Counted from the first letter of the stretch, positions 35,236 to 46,524 are shown. The stretch: DNA of 64,000 bases from Odobenus rosmarus divergens (GCF_000321225.1 NW_004451521.1:258295-322294), one strand, 5' to 3'. Notes: generated by a model not told the origin, from the letters alone. A program made the numbers and translations.

Positions 35236-35729
35236 GTGTTGTGAGAAGAAAAGAACAAGAAATGGTCAACTCCATCAGAAGTAACACAAACTGGTGAAGT
35301 GACCACCAAGGATGACCTCATGGTAGATCACAGGAGACACATGGTCAGGAAACTTGGTTCAAGCCATGGTCTCGCTTGACCATTTTCTAGCTGGTGTGGT
35401 TGTGGATGGTAATTTCTATTCTTCCTCCATGCTGTAGTTTCCAAAGAACCATAGGGAATTTGAGAGGAAGTTTCAATGGCAGCATGAGTTAGACTCAATT
35501 CTAGGCTCTGGGGACAGACAGGGTGAATAAAGCCCTGAAGGGAACTCTCCTTCAGAAGAAATGAACATTCAGAAACTTCCTGGTAATATGGAAATTTCAA
35601 GGAACAGCACTTTGCTTTTCCATACAACTTGCCCAACTAGATTCTTATTAAGATAACAAATGGGAAACAAATTTAAGGAGATGAGTATTTTAAACATGTG
35701 GAACAGTGACAGTTCAGTGTTTTGTGATA
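35236..35729. other. Unique DNA, no gene seen
   Basis: No recognised repeat. A 102-codon minus frame at 35328-35636 has no known domain. Confidence 0.5.
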
Positions 35730-35975
35730 GATGCTAGCTATTACAACTACTTGGGAAAACATAATATTAGGTCCTGACCTCAAATCATTCTTCAAAATAA
35801 ATTACAGATTTACATTACATTATACAAAATACCTTATAATAAAATAAATGAACAAATAGGAGAAAATATAGACATATATTTTTCTATTCCTATAATGGAT
35901 AAATGCTACTTTATACATAAGAGAAAATGAAGATTTGCTAAGAGAGAAAAGACTGATAAGCACCAGTATGTTTAA
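35730..35975 (+). repeat. LINE-1 ORF2 fragment
   Basis: CAAAATAAATTACAGATTTA, GGAGAAAATATAGACATATA and AGAGAAAAGACTGATAAG follow the old L1 ORF2 3-prime order (compare the AATTCCAGATGG...GAAAATATAGG and GGAAAAGACTGATA segments of L1). Confidence 0.6.
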
Positions 35976-36311
35976 AAAGAACTGTTATATTTCATCTATG
36001 AAATTTTTTAACTTTTAGATAGCTCTAAACTTGGGATTGATGACATCATGAAATCATTTCAGACATGTAGTAATTTCGAAGTAGTTCTCACTCCTTACAC
36101 ATGCCCAGATTTGGTTATAACTATTCATAACTGTCGTTGCTTCAACAGAGTCTGTTCATTATTTGTACTCTGTGCCCAAGTAGTATAATGGAAGGTAGAA
36201 AAAAGTTACCAAATTTTCAAAGCACAGTAAGGCTGGCATGACCACTCAACACACCTAGCAGGCCTATAGTTGAGGGGTTGAACATTGGAGACCTCCTACA
36301 GACTTTATTTA
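35976..36311. other. Unique spacer
   Basis: Nothing recognised. It includes a TGACATCATGAAATC element near 36040. Confidence 0.5.
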
Positions 36312-36513
36312 GGGTGCCCGGTGGCTCAGTTGGGTAAGCCTCAACTCTTGATTTCGGCTCAGGTCATGATCTTAGGGTTGTGAGATCGAACACTGCCTTG
36401 AGCTCTGCGCTCAGCATGGAGTCTACTTAAGATTCTCTCTCCCTCTCTCTCTGCCCCCCATACATTCTCTCTCTCTCTGTCTCTCTTTTCTCCCTAAAAA
36501 TAAATAAATAAAA
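36312..36513 (+). mobile_element. CAN SINE
   Basis: GGGTGCCCGGTGGCTCAGTT head, GATTTCGGCTCAGGTCATGA, GAGATCGAACACTGCC, CTCAGCATGGAGTCTAC, CT tract and an AAAATAAATAAATAAAAG tail. It is of the older subtype that lacks the CTCAGCGGGGAG middle. Confidence 0.95.
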
Positions 36514-36544
36514 GTAACTAATAACAAAACTGAAGTTCTCTCTT

Positions 36545-36598
36545 TAAGAAAACTTCTCTCTCTCCCTGCCCCTCTGTCCCCCTCTCTTGCCTCTCTAA

Positions 36599-36629
<31 letters not shown>

Positions 36630-36630
36630 A
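36545..36630 (+). repeat. SINE-like CT tail with TAA microsatellite
   Basis: A CT-rich stretch (CTCTCTCTCCCTGCCCCTCT) ends in about nine TAA units. It looks like the 3-prime end of a second, 5-prime-lost tRNA SINE lying directly behind the first. Confidence 0.65.
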
Positions 36631-36859
36631 AGAATTGCTTAACTTTAGTGATGTGATTCAATTAAAGAAAACATAAAGTCATGAGTTAATTCAAATAAAA
36701 GTGACAACATAAAAACTTGCAGATTCAGCAGAGGGTAGATAACAACTTTGAAGAAAATCATAAAGATATTTGTGGTGCATGTTTTTCTTTTTTTTAACTG
36801 TAACATCACCAATCGGCTTTGATGGTACAGAGGATGATACTGTGTGGGAAACCACAGAT
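36631..36859. other. AT-rich spacer
   Basis: Possibly the upstream part of the following LINE-1, but not recognisable as such. Confidence 0.4.
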
Positions 36860-38870
36860 ATCAATGAAAAACTTTAGAGTCTTGTAAAAAATACAACTTT
36901 CAAAACTGACACTAAGAAGAAATAGAAAATTAGGATATTCCTGTATCTATGAAAGAAATTGAATCTGTGATTTTAAACCCTCCCACAAAGAAAACTCCAA
37001 ACTCAGCTTCAACAATAAATTCTTCCAAATATTTTTAAAAGAACTATTTTACACAAACTTTTCCAGAGAATAAGAAAAAGCGGGAATATTTTCCATCTCT
37101 TTTATTCTCTATCCAGGATATCTTTGGTTCCAAACCCTTAAAATATATATGTATATCTATATCTATATCAAGAAAAGTCTAGTCCAATCTCCCTCATGAA
37201 TATACATCAAAAGTTAAAATTAAAAAAATCAAAAACAAAATATTAGCAAATCAAATCCAGTGATATACTAGAAAGAAAATTAATAAGGATCAACCAAACT
37301 GGATTTATTTCAAGAATGCAACTTGGTTTAACATTTAAAACTCAATCACCAGATTAAGATAAATATGGAGAAAACCATTTTTCTCAAATAAATGGAAAAA
37401 AACACATTTGGGAAATTAATCACCCATTCATGACTTAAAAAAAATGATAGCAAATTGGGAATAAAAAGAAACTTTTTAAATATGATAAAAGGAACTTACA
37501 AAATAAATATACAGTAAACATAACTAATGGTGAAATATGGAAATGCACGTACCTAAGTTTGGGAATGAGACAGATGCCACTATCACAACTTTTATTCAAC
37601 ATTGCTTTGGATATCCTAGTTAATACAAATAAATAAAGCAAGAAAAAATAAATAGAAGTTCAAAGCATTGGAGAATATTTGGAAATAATTATCACTATGC
37701 ACACATGATGTAACATCCAAATAATCTGCAGATAAGAAGTGAAAGACTTTTATACAGAAAACAATAAAATGTTACTGAGCGGAATTTTGGAAAGACCTAA
37801 TGAATAGGAGGAATACACCATGTCCACCGATTTGAAGACTCAATATTATAAGGATGTCAGTTCACCTAAATATATCTGTAGAGTCAATGGTCAATGTAGT
37901 CTTAATCAACTTCTTGCAGATCTTGTAGAAATTGATGAGCTGATCCTAAAATCTGCATGGACCTGCAGAAGGGTCACCAACATCAAACTTAAAGACAAAG
38001 AACAATTTTAAATGAGTTGTACTTCCGGATAGGATAACTTATTATAAAGCTCCAATAATTAAGGCTGTGTGTGCTGGCACAAAACTAGACAAAAGAACTA
38101 ATGGAACTGGATTGAGAGTCCAGAAATACATATATATGTTCACATAAATTATGACAAAAAGACAATCTTGGAACACGTTGAGGAAAGGGTGATGTTTTTC
38201 AATAAACGGTGCTAAGTCAATACACTATCCAGAAAAATAAAGAATATCTGAATTCCTAACATTTACCATAAAGAAAAATCAATTCTACAGGGATCATGGA
38301 CCCAAATGTAATAGGTAGAACAATAAAGCTTCTAGATAGTAGCATAGAAGAACACAAGCTCCACAGACAGCTCCCCATTAAAAAAAAAACCCACAAACAT
38401 AAAGAAAAAGAAGGATAATTGAACTTCATTAAATTAAGAATTCCTATTTATCAAAAGACACTGTTAAAGAGTGAGAATCAAGTCAATGAGTGGGAGAGGA
38501 GGGATTTTAGCCAGCATATATAAAGAACACTTATATATCGATTTTAAAAGAGAGAGACAACAGTCCACCCCAGACAACAGTCTTGAACAGGAACACCAGA
38601 TTGCCTACTACATGACTCCATTTATAATAAGCTCAAAAAGAGGCAAAACCAAAATGTACAGTGAGAGCAGTCAGAATGGTGTTTGCCTTGAGAGGTATAT
38701 CATGATGAAGGCACAAGAAAGGCATCTGGGCTGCAGCTAATGTTCTATTTCTGATCTGGGTGCTGGTTACACAATGGCTTGCCCAAATTGGTCCAGGAAG
38801 TAGAAGAAGGATTTCAAACCCACGTATAACCGACTTCAATGTCCTGTCAATTATACTCTTTTAATACATG
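36860..38870 (+). mobile_element. LINE-1 ORF2 and 3-prime UTR remnant
   Basis: Contains, in order, ACCCTCCCACAAAGAAAACT, TCAACCAAACTGGATTTATT, CAACATTGCTTTGGATATCC, AATTGATGAGCTGATCCTAA, TGAACTTCATTAAATTAAGA and a 3-prime UTR with GGCATCTGGGCTGCAGCTAA and TCTGATCTGGGTGCTGGTTA. That is the RT domain onwards of an old L1 (L1ME-like by eye). Dozens of stops and small gaps make it a fossil. Confidence 0.85.
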
Positions 38871-38939
38871 GGTCTATGTCGTGGTGATAAGGAGGTCGAC
38901 TTCAAAATGGGTATGAGTAGGAAAATGTTCAAATGATCT
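38871..38939. other. Short spacer
   Basis: Nothing recognised. Confidence 0.5.
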
Positions 38940-39115
38940 CTCCTTTATTTTTTTATACATTTTTTATTATGTTCAGTTAGCCAACATATAGTACATCATT
39001 AGTTTTTTTTTAATTTTTTTATTGTTATGTTAATCACCATACATTACATCATTGGTTTTTGATGTAGTGTTCAACGATTCATTAGTTGAGTACAACACCC
39101 AGCGTTCTCCTTTAA
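38940..39115 (-). mobile_element. Carnivore LINE-1 3-prime ends, minus, two partly overlapping
   Basis: Two antisense L1 3-prime ends lie head to tail. 38955-39002 reads TTCAGTTAGCCAACATATAG and ATCATTAG. 39013-39115 reads TTGTTATGTTAATCACCATA, CATTACATCATTGG and TGATGTAGTGTTCAACGATT. The second is the reverse complement of the L1 end at the window start. Both are severely 5-prime truncated. Confidence 0.85.
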
Positions 39116-39439
39116 TCATCCTTTTGGTGAGCGAAATCACAGAACCATGATTGGGAAACCACTGCCACCTAGTGGCACCTTGCCCTAATTGCAGGATCAG
39201 CTATTTTGGACATGACCCCACCTCCAAGTGTGCCAATTCAAAACAGAAAGATGACAGCAAAAAGTTGTTCAGTCTCCTGGCACACACCCAGTAATTCTTC
39301 CTCAAGCAATAATTTATAGAAACCAATCATTTTTTTCATATCACTAGTAATATAAATCCTAGTAATATAGTAATCCTAGTAATATAAATATTCCATATTC
39401 CAACTTTATGCTATACTCGTAAAAATAATAAGAATGTTA
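39116..39439. other. Unique DNA with small CTAGTAATAT repetition
   Basis: Three CTAGTAATAT units lie at about 39343-39390. Nothing else is recognised. Confidence 0.6.
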
Positions 39440-39672
39440 CCTACCAATTGTTGGACAGTTACTACATGCCAGACATTGTTGTATCAGTCTCTTTGCATGG
39501 ATACATGTCATTAACTGGTCATAGCAATTCAATGAGGAGTCTACTACTAGGTATACCCATTTTAGAAATGGCTAAACTGAGACATGCTGAGATTTCCCAG
39601 GGTCAACAGAGATACTAAATAATCAAGTTGGGATTGTAATCCAAGTCTGTAGGATTCCAGAGGTCCTGCTCT
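39440..39672 (-). repeat. MIR SINE, minus
   Basis: GGACAGTTACTACATGCCAG, AGCAATTCAATGAGGAGTCT, AACTGAGACATGCTGAGATT and TTGGGATTGTAATCCAAGTC reproduce almost the whole reverse MIR. Confidence 0.85.
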
Positions 39673-39712
39673 CCTATTTCCCAAGCATGCAAATTGGACG
39701 TTTTCTCCTCGC

Positions 39713-39850
39713 AGTAGGGAATCCAGAGACAAGTATTCCAGGGCTCAAGGACCATGAGCAAATCCCTTTATTTCTCAGGGACTCTGTTTTCTTATCTGCA
39801 AATGAAAAGTCTTGCCCAGATGATCTCTGAGGCTTCTTCCAATCCCATCA
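39713..39850 (+). repeat. MIR-family SINE
   Basis: GAGCAAATCCCTTTATTTCT, GACTCTGTTTTCTTATCTGC and CAGATGATCTCTGAGGCTTC follow a MIR-type 3-prime half. Confidence 0.75.
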
Positions 39851-40510
39851 CCTAATAGCTCCTGAACACAGAAGAAAGGCATTAGTCTAAGTCACTTGCA
39901 ATATGTTTTTGCAGTTTGGTACAACTATTTTTAGACCATCACAGAATAAGAGCTCATTTCATGGAGCCAGTCACAAATTTCTCACAATCTTTGGGGGAAA
40001 TCCAGGCTTGAGGGATTCTAGTGCTTAATGAGATGATGTAATGCAGGAAAATATATAGCTGCAAGAAAATTTTATTAGTGTGAGTAAATGTACATTTTCA
40101 AGTGAATTACAAGACCTTAAGAAGTAAATGTATATGCCCCGTGGGGAAAATCACCTAAGACTCTAAAACAGAGCATGTAGTGTTCATTTTCAGGCATTCT
40201 GAGAACCTCTGCAGATGTGAATAAAAAGGAAATTTGTGCAGAACCTTTAACTCTAGAAAGAAAAACAAATGACCTCAGAAAAATATCTTCAATTAAGCAA
40301 ATTGAGGACACCCTGTGACAGGTGCAATTGTCAGATAAAGGGGCTTTATAATGCAACATGAGTTAATATATTCATTGGGCAGAAATACATTTATAAACCT
40401 GCTGATGTGAAATATCTACAGGATTAGCAGTGTTTAAGACTAATACATGAAACTGGTCTGGCATTCAAATGGTGAGACATGAACCCTCCAGTTCAACATG
40501 CCTATTTTTC
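39851..40510. promoter_or_regulatory. Candidate conserved noncoding / enhancer-like block
   Basis: No repeat signature over 650 bases, and the sequence carries clustered developmental factor motifs. At 40290-40306 there is CAATTAAGCAAATTGAG. At 40314-40340 a TGACAGGTG (MEIS half site fused to an E-box) is followed by CAATTG and then TTGTCAGATAA (inverted TGACA plus GATA site). This is motif-based inference, and only alignment to other mammals can support it. Confidence 0.25.
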
Positions 40511-40530
40511 AAAAAAAAAAAAAAAAAAAA
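40511..40530 (+). repeat. Poly-A run
   Basis: Twenty uninterrupted A. No retroelement body is recognised upstream. Confidence 0.95.
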
Positions 40531-41494
40531 GCACGTTGGTTCATGCAAATACAAGAAGTAACATTCCGGGTCACATAAATTTCTTGAAGTGTCTCTAAAT
40601 TGTCACATACCTATAATAGGTCCAACACATGCATCGTAGCAGAATTCAATCCCAGGATGTCGATTTCAGAATTTACAACTGTGACAGACTGTTAGTGAAT
40701 GGGAAATGTGGTTCTTGCCATTATGATTTCAACAGCTAACCTCAGATGAATAAAATAATAGAGGTAAGGCATTGCACAATGAGAAAGGTGCCCCAGGGAG
40801 ATGCTCTTTTGTCCTGCCTCACTTACTGTATCTCTGCAGAGGTGCTCCTGCTATTTTTCAGTCATTAAACAGAAATTTACCAGTGTGTAAGATACGAATA
40901 AATTCAGAGACTAAACATCTTAGGGAACACCGCTCACTGATGCCTTCAAAACTAACAGAGAAATTAAGGGACCACAGCCTTGATGGGACTAAAGCAAAAA
41001 ACTCATCCCCCACCTCGTTCCTGGCATGCAAAGGGCCATATGGACACATTCACAGAGGAAGGGACAGGAGGGCAGAGAAGGCAAAACTGTGCATGCATCC
41101 AACAGACCCAAGTGTTGATGCCTCCAAATGTGGCCTGAGGGCTCCTCTTTAGAATGCTCCTCTGCCCATTTTAATCTTGCTATTTACCTTCTCAAGCTGT
41201 CCTCCAAAGCCAAGTTCCAGGTTTGCTTTCCCCAGGAAGTCATTTTGACTCTAGTAGCCCACGGGGATCTCCCCTTTCTCTGAACGTCTGCAGGATTTGC
41301 AATGGGAAGCACACGGTTTGTTCCTCGAACACAAAATGCCCCGATTTCAAAGGAAATCTGATTATTTTGCAAGACATTGCTCTTCATGTGCAAGAAATAT
41401 TTTGCATTTCTGATGTGTCTTTTCCTAGACACAGTGCATGGATCTTGACTTCCAAGCTGCTGAGCAAGTTTGGGGGTGGTAGGGATGGATGGAG
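40531..41494. other. Unique DNA, no gene recognised
   Basis: A 126-codon + frame at 40772-41152 has no recognisable domain and no splice context. Parts of 41180-41300 may be a very old LINE fragment, but I cannot place it. Confidence 0.45.
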
Positions 41495-41660
41495 ACTGTG
41501 CTGAGTTTGAATCGAAGCTCCCTCACTTACAAGTCATTAATTTTTCTGAGACGCAACTTTTTTGTCTGAAAAAACCAATGGGATGAGGATACCTCTACTG
41601 CAAACACAGTATGGCAACTGAATGAGACAAGTCATGTGAATGCACTCAGTATGGCACACA
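41495..41660 (+). repeat. MIR SINE
   Basis: GTTTGAATCGAAGCTCCCTC, ACTTACAAGTCATTAATTTT and TCTGAAAAAACCAATGGGAT match the MIR order, ending with GCACTCAGTATGGCACACAG. Confidence 0.75.
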
Positions 41661-42384
41661 GCAAACTTTAGGCCTTCCACACGTGCTTGATTCCTTCCTC
41701 TATTGGAACCTAAAATACAGGGAGGAGGGTGAAGGCAAAATAACCCCCCTCCCTCCAAGACGTAATGCTCTCAAATTCTAAAACAAATAGCTTGGTATTT
41801 AAATAACTCATTGGAAGATGACTTTGAAAAAGTCAAGCTTTTTGTGTGAAATCTTTGTTTTGCAGGGTCAACCCTCAGTCCATAAAACCCTGTAATCGGG
41901 GAGAGAGCAGGATGGTGTTCTATGAAGGCAAAATAGAGGTGCCATGACCCCACAGAGTCAAGGACTTATCAGAACAGTGCAATTCTCTTATGAGCCAAGA
42001 TCCTTGACAGCCACACTGTGTCTCTGTAATTATTTATAAAATGCCTGCAGATCGTGATGGTGCTTCAGCCTTCCCTGTATCCCTGGTGGCCCTTCCCTGC
42101 CATGCGGGGTCCCCCTTGCAGCAGGCACGGCACAGGGCCATCAGACAAGACATTGCACGGAACTCTCAGGGTCCTACGTCAGAGAACTCACTCACCAAGG
42201 CAGCTTCCACTGGCCCTGTTTGCACACTTGCTGGGACAGAGATCTGAACTTGCGTAGGCAAAGTAAGACTAATAAAACGGGGTCAGTAGAGGTAGCATGC
42301 ATCACAACAGAGATGGACGGAGTGGAGTGTGGAGACTGCGCTTTCTCCACATGTCTGGATTCTGCTTCTCCCTGGACAGGGACC
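41661..42384. other. Unique DNA, no gene seen
   Basis: No repeat recognised. Overlapping frames of 67-73 codons at 42041-42257 show no domain. Confidence 0.5.
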
Positions 42385-43540
42385 TCACCTTCTCCTTCTC
42401 CAGGTGGCCTTCCTCCTGTGCCCCCTCCAGCTACCATCTGACTTCCCTTTCGTCCTTGGTGGTCAGATTCCTTGACAAGGTCATCCACGCAAGATGGCTC
42501 CGTGTTCTCCTCTCCCACTCTCTCCCCTCACCACCCCAGACTCGTCCTACCACTGCATTCCGAAAATGCTCTCCTTCTGGTCACCAACAACCTCTGACTT
42601 GTCCACCCTAACCGCATTTTTAGTCTTGGGCCTCTTGGGCTGCTCTCTTTCTCCTTCCATGGCAGCCCCTTCTTGGAGCCTTTGCTTGGCTCCCTTTCCT
42701 CTAATCCAACTCTTAAATGTTGTTCTTTCCCAAGGCTACATCCTCAGCTCTCTTCCGTGCCCACCCTATTGTCCTGGGTTGACACAGTCACATTCTTAGC
42801 TTTAATGACCACCTTTAAGTGATGACTCTATTTCCAACCCAGATCTTTCCTTTGAATTCCAGATCTCTAACTCTATTTTTTCTCCAATGTCCAAAGGCAC
42901 CTGGAAATCTATGTGTCCAAACTGAACTCAGCATCTTCCCCCATTCTCCTAAAGCTTGTTCCCCGTTTTTTTCTGAATGGCACCATTCTTCCCTCTTGGT
43001 CCCCAGCTAGACACCTGATAACCACCCTCAGCAACCAATCCAGTTAGCCCCCGGGTCCCATTCATCTCTAGCTTATATTCGACAATGCCTTAGCTTATAT
43101 TCGACAATACCAAAAGCCCTTGTCCTTTTCCCCTGAAGCACCACAGAAATAGCCTCTAAATGATGGTGCTCATCTCCAGGCTCCCCTTCCCATCTCTTTT
43201 CAGTCCAATCTCAAAACTCCTTCAAGCATGCACTCTCTAAAATATAACATAATTGTGATCGTGTTACTCACCCACCTTCGCTTAAAGTGCTACCAATTGT
43301 CCTCAGCATCATGTGTAGGAGAAAAACATCTGTCATGATCTGGCCCATGCCGCCTCCCCCAGCCTCCTCCCCCTCCTGAGCTCTCACCATCTGGGGCCTC
43401 ACCGGCTCTGCAGGGCTGTCTGTCCCGCTAGGGCCCGCACTCCCACCTCTGCAACGTGGCCTGAGATGCTTCCCTTGACCAGGTGTTTTCCTCCTTGTTC
43501 GCCTAGAATGTTCCTACTTATCCTTCAGATCTCAATCTAA
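42385..43540 (+). mobile_element. L2 LINE, long non-coding 3-prime region
   Basis: Long and pyrimidine-rich, following the L2 order: GGTCACCAACAACCTCTGAC, AGATCTCTAACTCTATTTTT, TGTGTCCAAACTGAACTCAG, GAATGGCACCATTCTTCCCT, ACAGAAATAGCCTCTAAATG, TCATGATCTGGCCCATGCCG and TAGAATGTTCCTACTTATCC. It breaks off where an LTR-like element starts. A 22-base tandem duplication (43069) lies inside. Confidence 0.75.
43069..43111 (+). repeat. Tandem duplication, 22-base unit
   Basis: TAGCTTATATTCGACAAT occurs at 43069 and again at 43091. It is a duplication inside the L2 fossil and therefore younger than it. Confidence 0.95.
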
Positions 43541-43544
43541 AGAT

Positions 43545-43964
43545 TGTATTAGTGTCCTGGGGTTGCCACGACACAGTACCACTAACCGGCTGGCTCCAGC
43601 ACATGAAATTGATGGTCTCTCATTTCTAGAGGCTGGAAGTCCAAAGTCAAGGGGTTGGCAGGAATGGAATGGGGGAGTCTGGTTCCTCTGTCCTCGCCTT
43701 TGGCAGTCTCTGCTCTTCCCTGGTTTGAAGATAGCAGGCTGTGTCCTCACGTGCTCTTCCCCGATGCATGTGTCTCTCTGTGTCCCCTACTATAAGGGCA
43801 CGGTCATATTGGATCAGGGCCCACCCCTGGTGACCTTACCTTGTCATTTTCACCTGAAAATGTGCAAAGACCTTCTTTCCAAATCAGGTCATATTCACAG
43901 GCTCTGTGGGTTAGGACTGCAACATATTTTGGGGAGACATGATTCGACCCACAGTAGCCATTAT
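43545..43964 (+). mobile_element. LTR-like ancient mammalian repeat
   Basis: Starts TGTATTAGTGTCCTGGGGTT, includes TAGAGGCTGGAAGTCCAAAG, ATAAGGGCACGGTCATATTG, GATCAGGGCCCACCCCTGGT and TGGGTTAGGACTGCAACATA, and ends near ATTCGACCCACAGTA. It is a full-length copy of a frequent TG-starting element. I believe it is a retroviral-type LTR but cannot name the subfamily. The 164-codon frame across it is incidental. Confidence 0.75.
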
Positions 43965-45511
43965 TATGTCAAATACCCTTTCTTCTTTCCGCTTAGAATT
44001 TTACCCCATAAGCACTTCCCCCACAAAGCTTTAGGCACTTCTTCACCCAATAATTAACAGGCCAAAACTGAGAAGAAGACCAGGATCCAGAGAGGTGATC
44101 CAGCCCCGCTGGCCACTTGCCCTTGTGGAGAAACGGAACTATTCATTTCGGGACCTTCTGGGCCAAGGGCCAAGGGACAGAAGTGACAGCCAAGGGCCAC
44201 CAGACATGAAGAGCCTGCTGGAGCCCTTCCACACCCCACATTGTGCCACAGTGATGAGAAACGACAGCCATGGGGTAAGAGTGAAGCGGAAGGGCACTGG
44301 ACTCCCCACCCCCAGCGCAGCAATGCATGGAGGGTGGCTGTGGTTCTGAACCGCGAAGGGAGGGAGGAAAATCTATTCCCAAGAAGCAGTAAACTGATGT
44401 TAGATGCCACACAGAATTGTAGCCCAGATCTGCATCACCAAAGCCAGCTGGAAGCACCTATGCATCCAAGAAGCACATGGACATGGTGCCAAAAATGAAA
44501 TGACTGGTGGATGAAAGACAGCATCTTTAGAATGAAAAACAATTCAAATCAAAACCATGTAATATTGATACAAACACAATACCTTTTTTTTTTTTTTAAG
44601 AAAGCAAGTGAATGGAAAACTTTCGGGTTTTTGGCTTAACACCTTTAAAACTGATATTCTAACATATCATGTTTGTTATTAAAATCATACATAATGAGAA
44701 TTCTTCGTTCCTCTGACATCTGGTTAAATTTCTTCACTTCCTTTTGCTCTTTTTTTTTTTTTTAATAAAACCACTTGGGCTTTTTGGGGACAGGAGGTGT
44801 TAGGGCATTGTTGGAGAGAATTTTATTGCCTCAAATCCGGAGATGGTGAAAACACGAGAAAGCTCCGACTTTTCACAACATGACAGTCAAAACAATTCTC
44901 AGGGGTGAGTTTGACCATGGAGGAGCCAGGTGCTGCGGCTGCGTCCATGGCCTCGGAACATTTAAAATCCCTTCCTCGGCTGGACATGACAGTACAGGGT
45001 CATCCTCTCTTATAAGAAGGCAGGGGTTCAGTGAGATAGCAGGATGGCGGTCAAATCAAATGAGGCATTTCCGAGCTTGAAGAGGCCTTAGAAATCAGGG
45101 TTCTGCGGAAGCTTAAGCAGCTCCTTCTTTCTGTAGCAGGTGTGCGAACCTGCTAGCGAGCTGTTTGCCCAGGTGGGTGGAGCCAGGGCAGACAGCTCAC
45201 GGGAGAGCTCAGGAAGTGGGTCCAGTGCTCGGACAAGGGTTGAGGCAGGTCTTAAGCTTTGGGGTCCCCAAAGGGGATAAGCCTCTCCTGAGCACACTCA
45301 GGCTGAGTATTTTGCCGAGCACTAGCTGAGAGAAAGAAAAACATCCTTACCTCCTCAAAATTTCAGACCTGCACAGATCTAGAAGTAGCGTGTCAGAAAC
45401 TAAATGGCTACATTTATAAATATATATACATATATATAGCTAGCAAAGACTTTGTAAGTGAAAAAAATTGGAGCTATTGCAGGTAAAAAGCTCAAAAGCT
45501 GAGTCTAGAGC

Positions 45512-45540
45512 TCAGGTATAAGGACGCACCTTATACCTGA
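45512..45540. repeat. Perfect 12-base-stem hairpin, 5-base loop
   Basis: TCAGGTATAAGG (45512-45523), loop ACGCA, and CCTTATACCTGA (45529-45540) pair without mismatch. There is no poly-T run or obvious RNA gene promoter beside it. Confidence 0.9.
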
Positions 45541-45685
45541 CGTTCTGAAACAGGACTTGTGGCCTATGGAAAGGGGTAACAGGTGGGAGGGGTGTGGGAG
45601 TGAATCAGAACCAGGACGATTCAGAGAAATGAGAAAACAGAGGGGCCCAGGAGAGGCCTAGGCCCCTGCCCACTGTTCCCTACAG

Positions 45686-45772
45686 ATATTCTGCACTTCA
45701 GACCCGCCAGTGCAGGAGATGAGCTGTGGTGAAGACAGGTGCACCTAGCCTCGCTCTGAAGGCGCCGTGCAG
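45686..45772 (+). other. Splice-bounded segment, candidate noncoding exon
   Basis: A strong acceptor (CCACTGTTCCCTACAG, ending 45685) precedes an 87-base segment that ends CAG before the donor GTAAGCAT. All three frames contain a stop (TAG, TGA, TGA), so it could only be a noncoding or terminal-frame exon. The donor is repeated: GTAAGCA occurs at 45773, 45783 and 45793 on a 10-base period. No neighbouring exon is recognised. Confidence 0.15.
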
Positions 45773-45994
45773 GTAAGCATGGGTAAGCACGGGTAAGCAC
45801 ATCCTCCCTCAGTGAGGCTCATTCCTTCCTGCGTCTCCCCATGGGGCACCTCCGCCGCTCTGGGTCTCCACGTCCTCGTTTATACAACCAACGGGCTGGA
45901 CGATATTGCTTGCATGGTCCCTTCCGCAGGCCATTTGCTCGAGCTTCCAAAATGGGCCTCATCGGGCTACGGTCAAATGTTGGCAGAGCCGTGT

Positions 45995-46365
45995 CCCTTC
46001 TGGAGGCTCTAGAGGAGGATCCTTTCCTTCCCTTTACCAGCTTCTAGAAGGCCCCCCTATAGTCCTTACTCTTCGTCCTTCTTCCAGCAACGCTGGGCTG
46101 GGTCCTTCTCACACGGCCGTTGCTTGGATTCTCTCCTTGCATTTCCTTTCGCATTTCTGTGGATTCTTATGCTTACTTCGGGCCCACCCCGATAATCCAG
46201 GATAATCTCCCTGTCGTAAGGTCATCTGATTCCATTAAGGTCACCTTAATTCTAACCTTAATTCCCTTTTGCCACTTAACCCATTACATCACAGATTCTG
46301 GGGATTAGAACACAGGCATCTTTGGGAGACAGGGCGGGGGGGTCATTATTCTGCCTACCACACCA
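45995..46365 (+). mobile_element. LTR-like ancient repeat, second copy, partial
   Basis: 3-prime two-thirds of the same family as 43545-43964: TCCTTTCCTTCCCTTTACCA, a CTTCGGGCCCACCCCGATAA segment, TTAAGGTCACCTTAATTCTA, ATTCTGGGGATTAGAACACA and TTATTCTGCCTACCACA. Confidence 0.65.
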
Positions 46366-46391
46366 ATAACACAAAATTCTGTTTCTATGAT

Positions 46392-46436
46392 AATCACCTT
46401 CCCTGTGCATCACCTCCCCTTAACCTACCTAGGGCC
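46392..46436 (+). repeat. 45-base local duplication, copy 1
   Basis: Matches 46639-46683 at 42 of 45 positions. This copy has C at all three differences. Confidence 0.95.
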
Positions 46437-46524
46437 CGAGAGGTGAGTGCCATTGGAATAAGGGATAAATACTTGGACTTCTGAACCCCCTGATCATGGT
46501 AAGGCCGAGAAAGGGGCCCATGAG

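Larger units (their letters stand above)
43965..45994. other. Unique region, no gene recognised
   Basis: Two kilobases with T runs at 44586-44599 and 44750-44763 and a TATATA patch at 45415-45439. It contains a perfect hairpin (45512) and a splice-bounded segment (45686), listed separately. Overlapping frames of 84-118 codons at 44054-44498 conflict with each other. Confidence 0.5.

Noticed and set aside
43563..44057. 164-codon + frame
   Set aside because: Lies almost entirely in an LTR-like repeat copy and does not resemble a viral or cellular protein.
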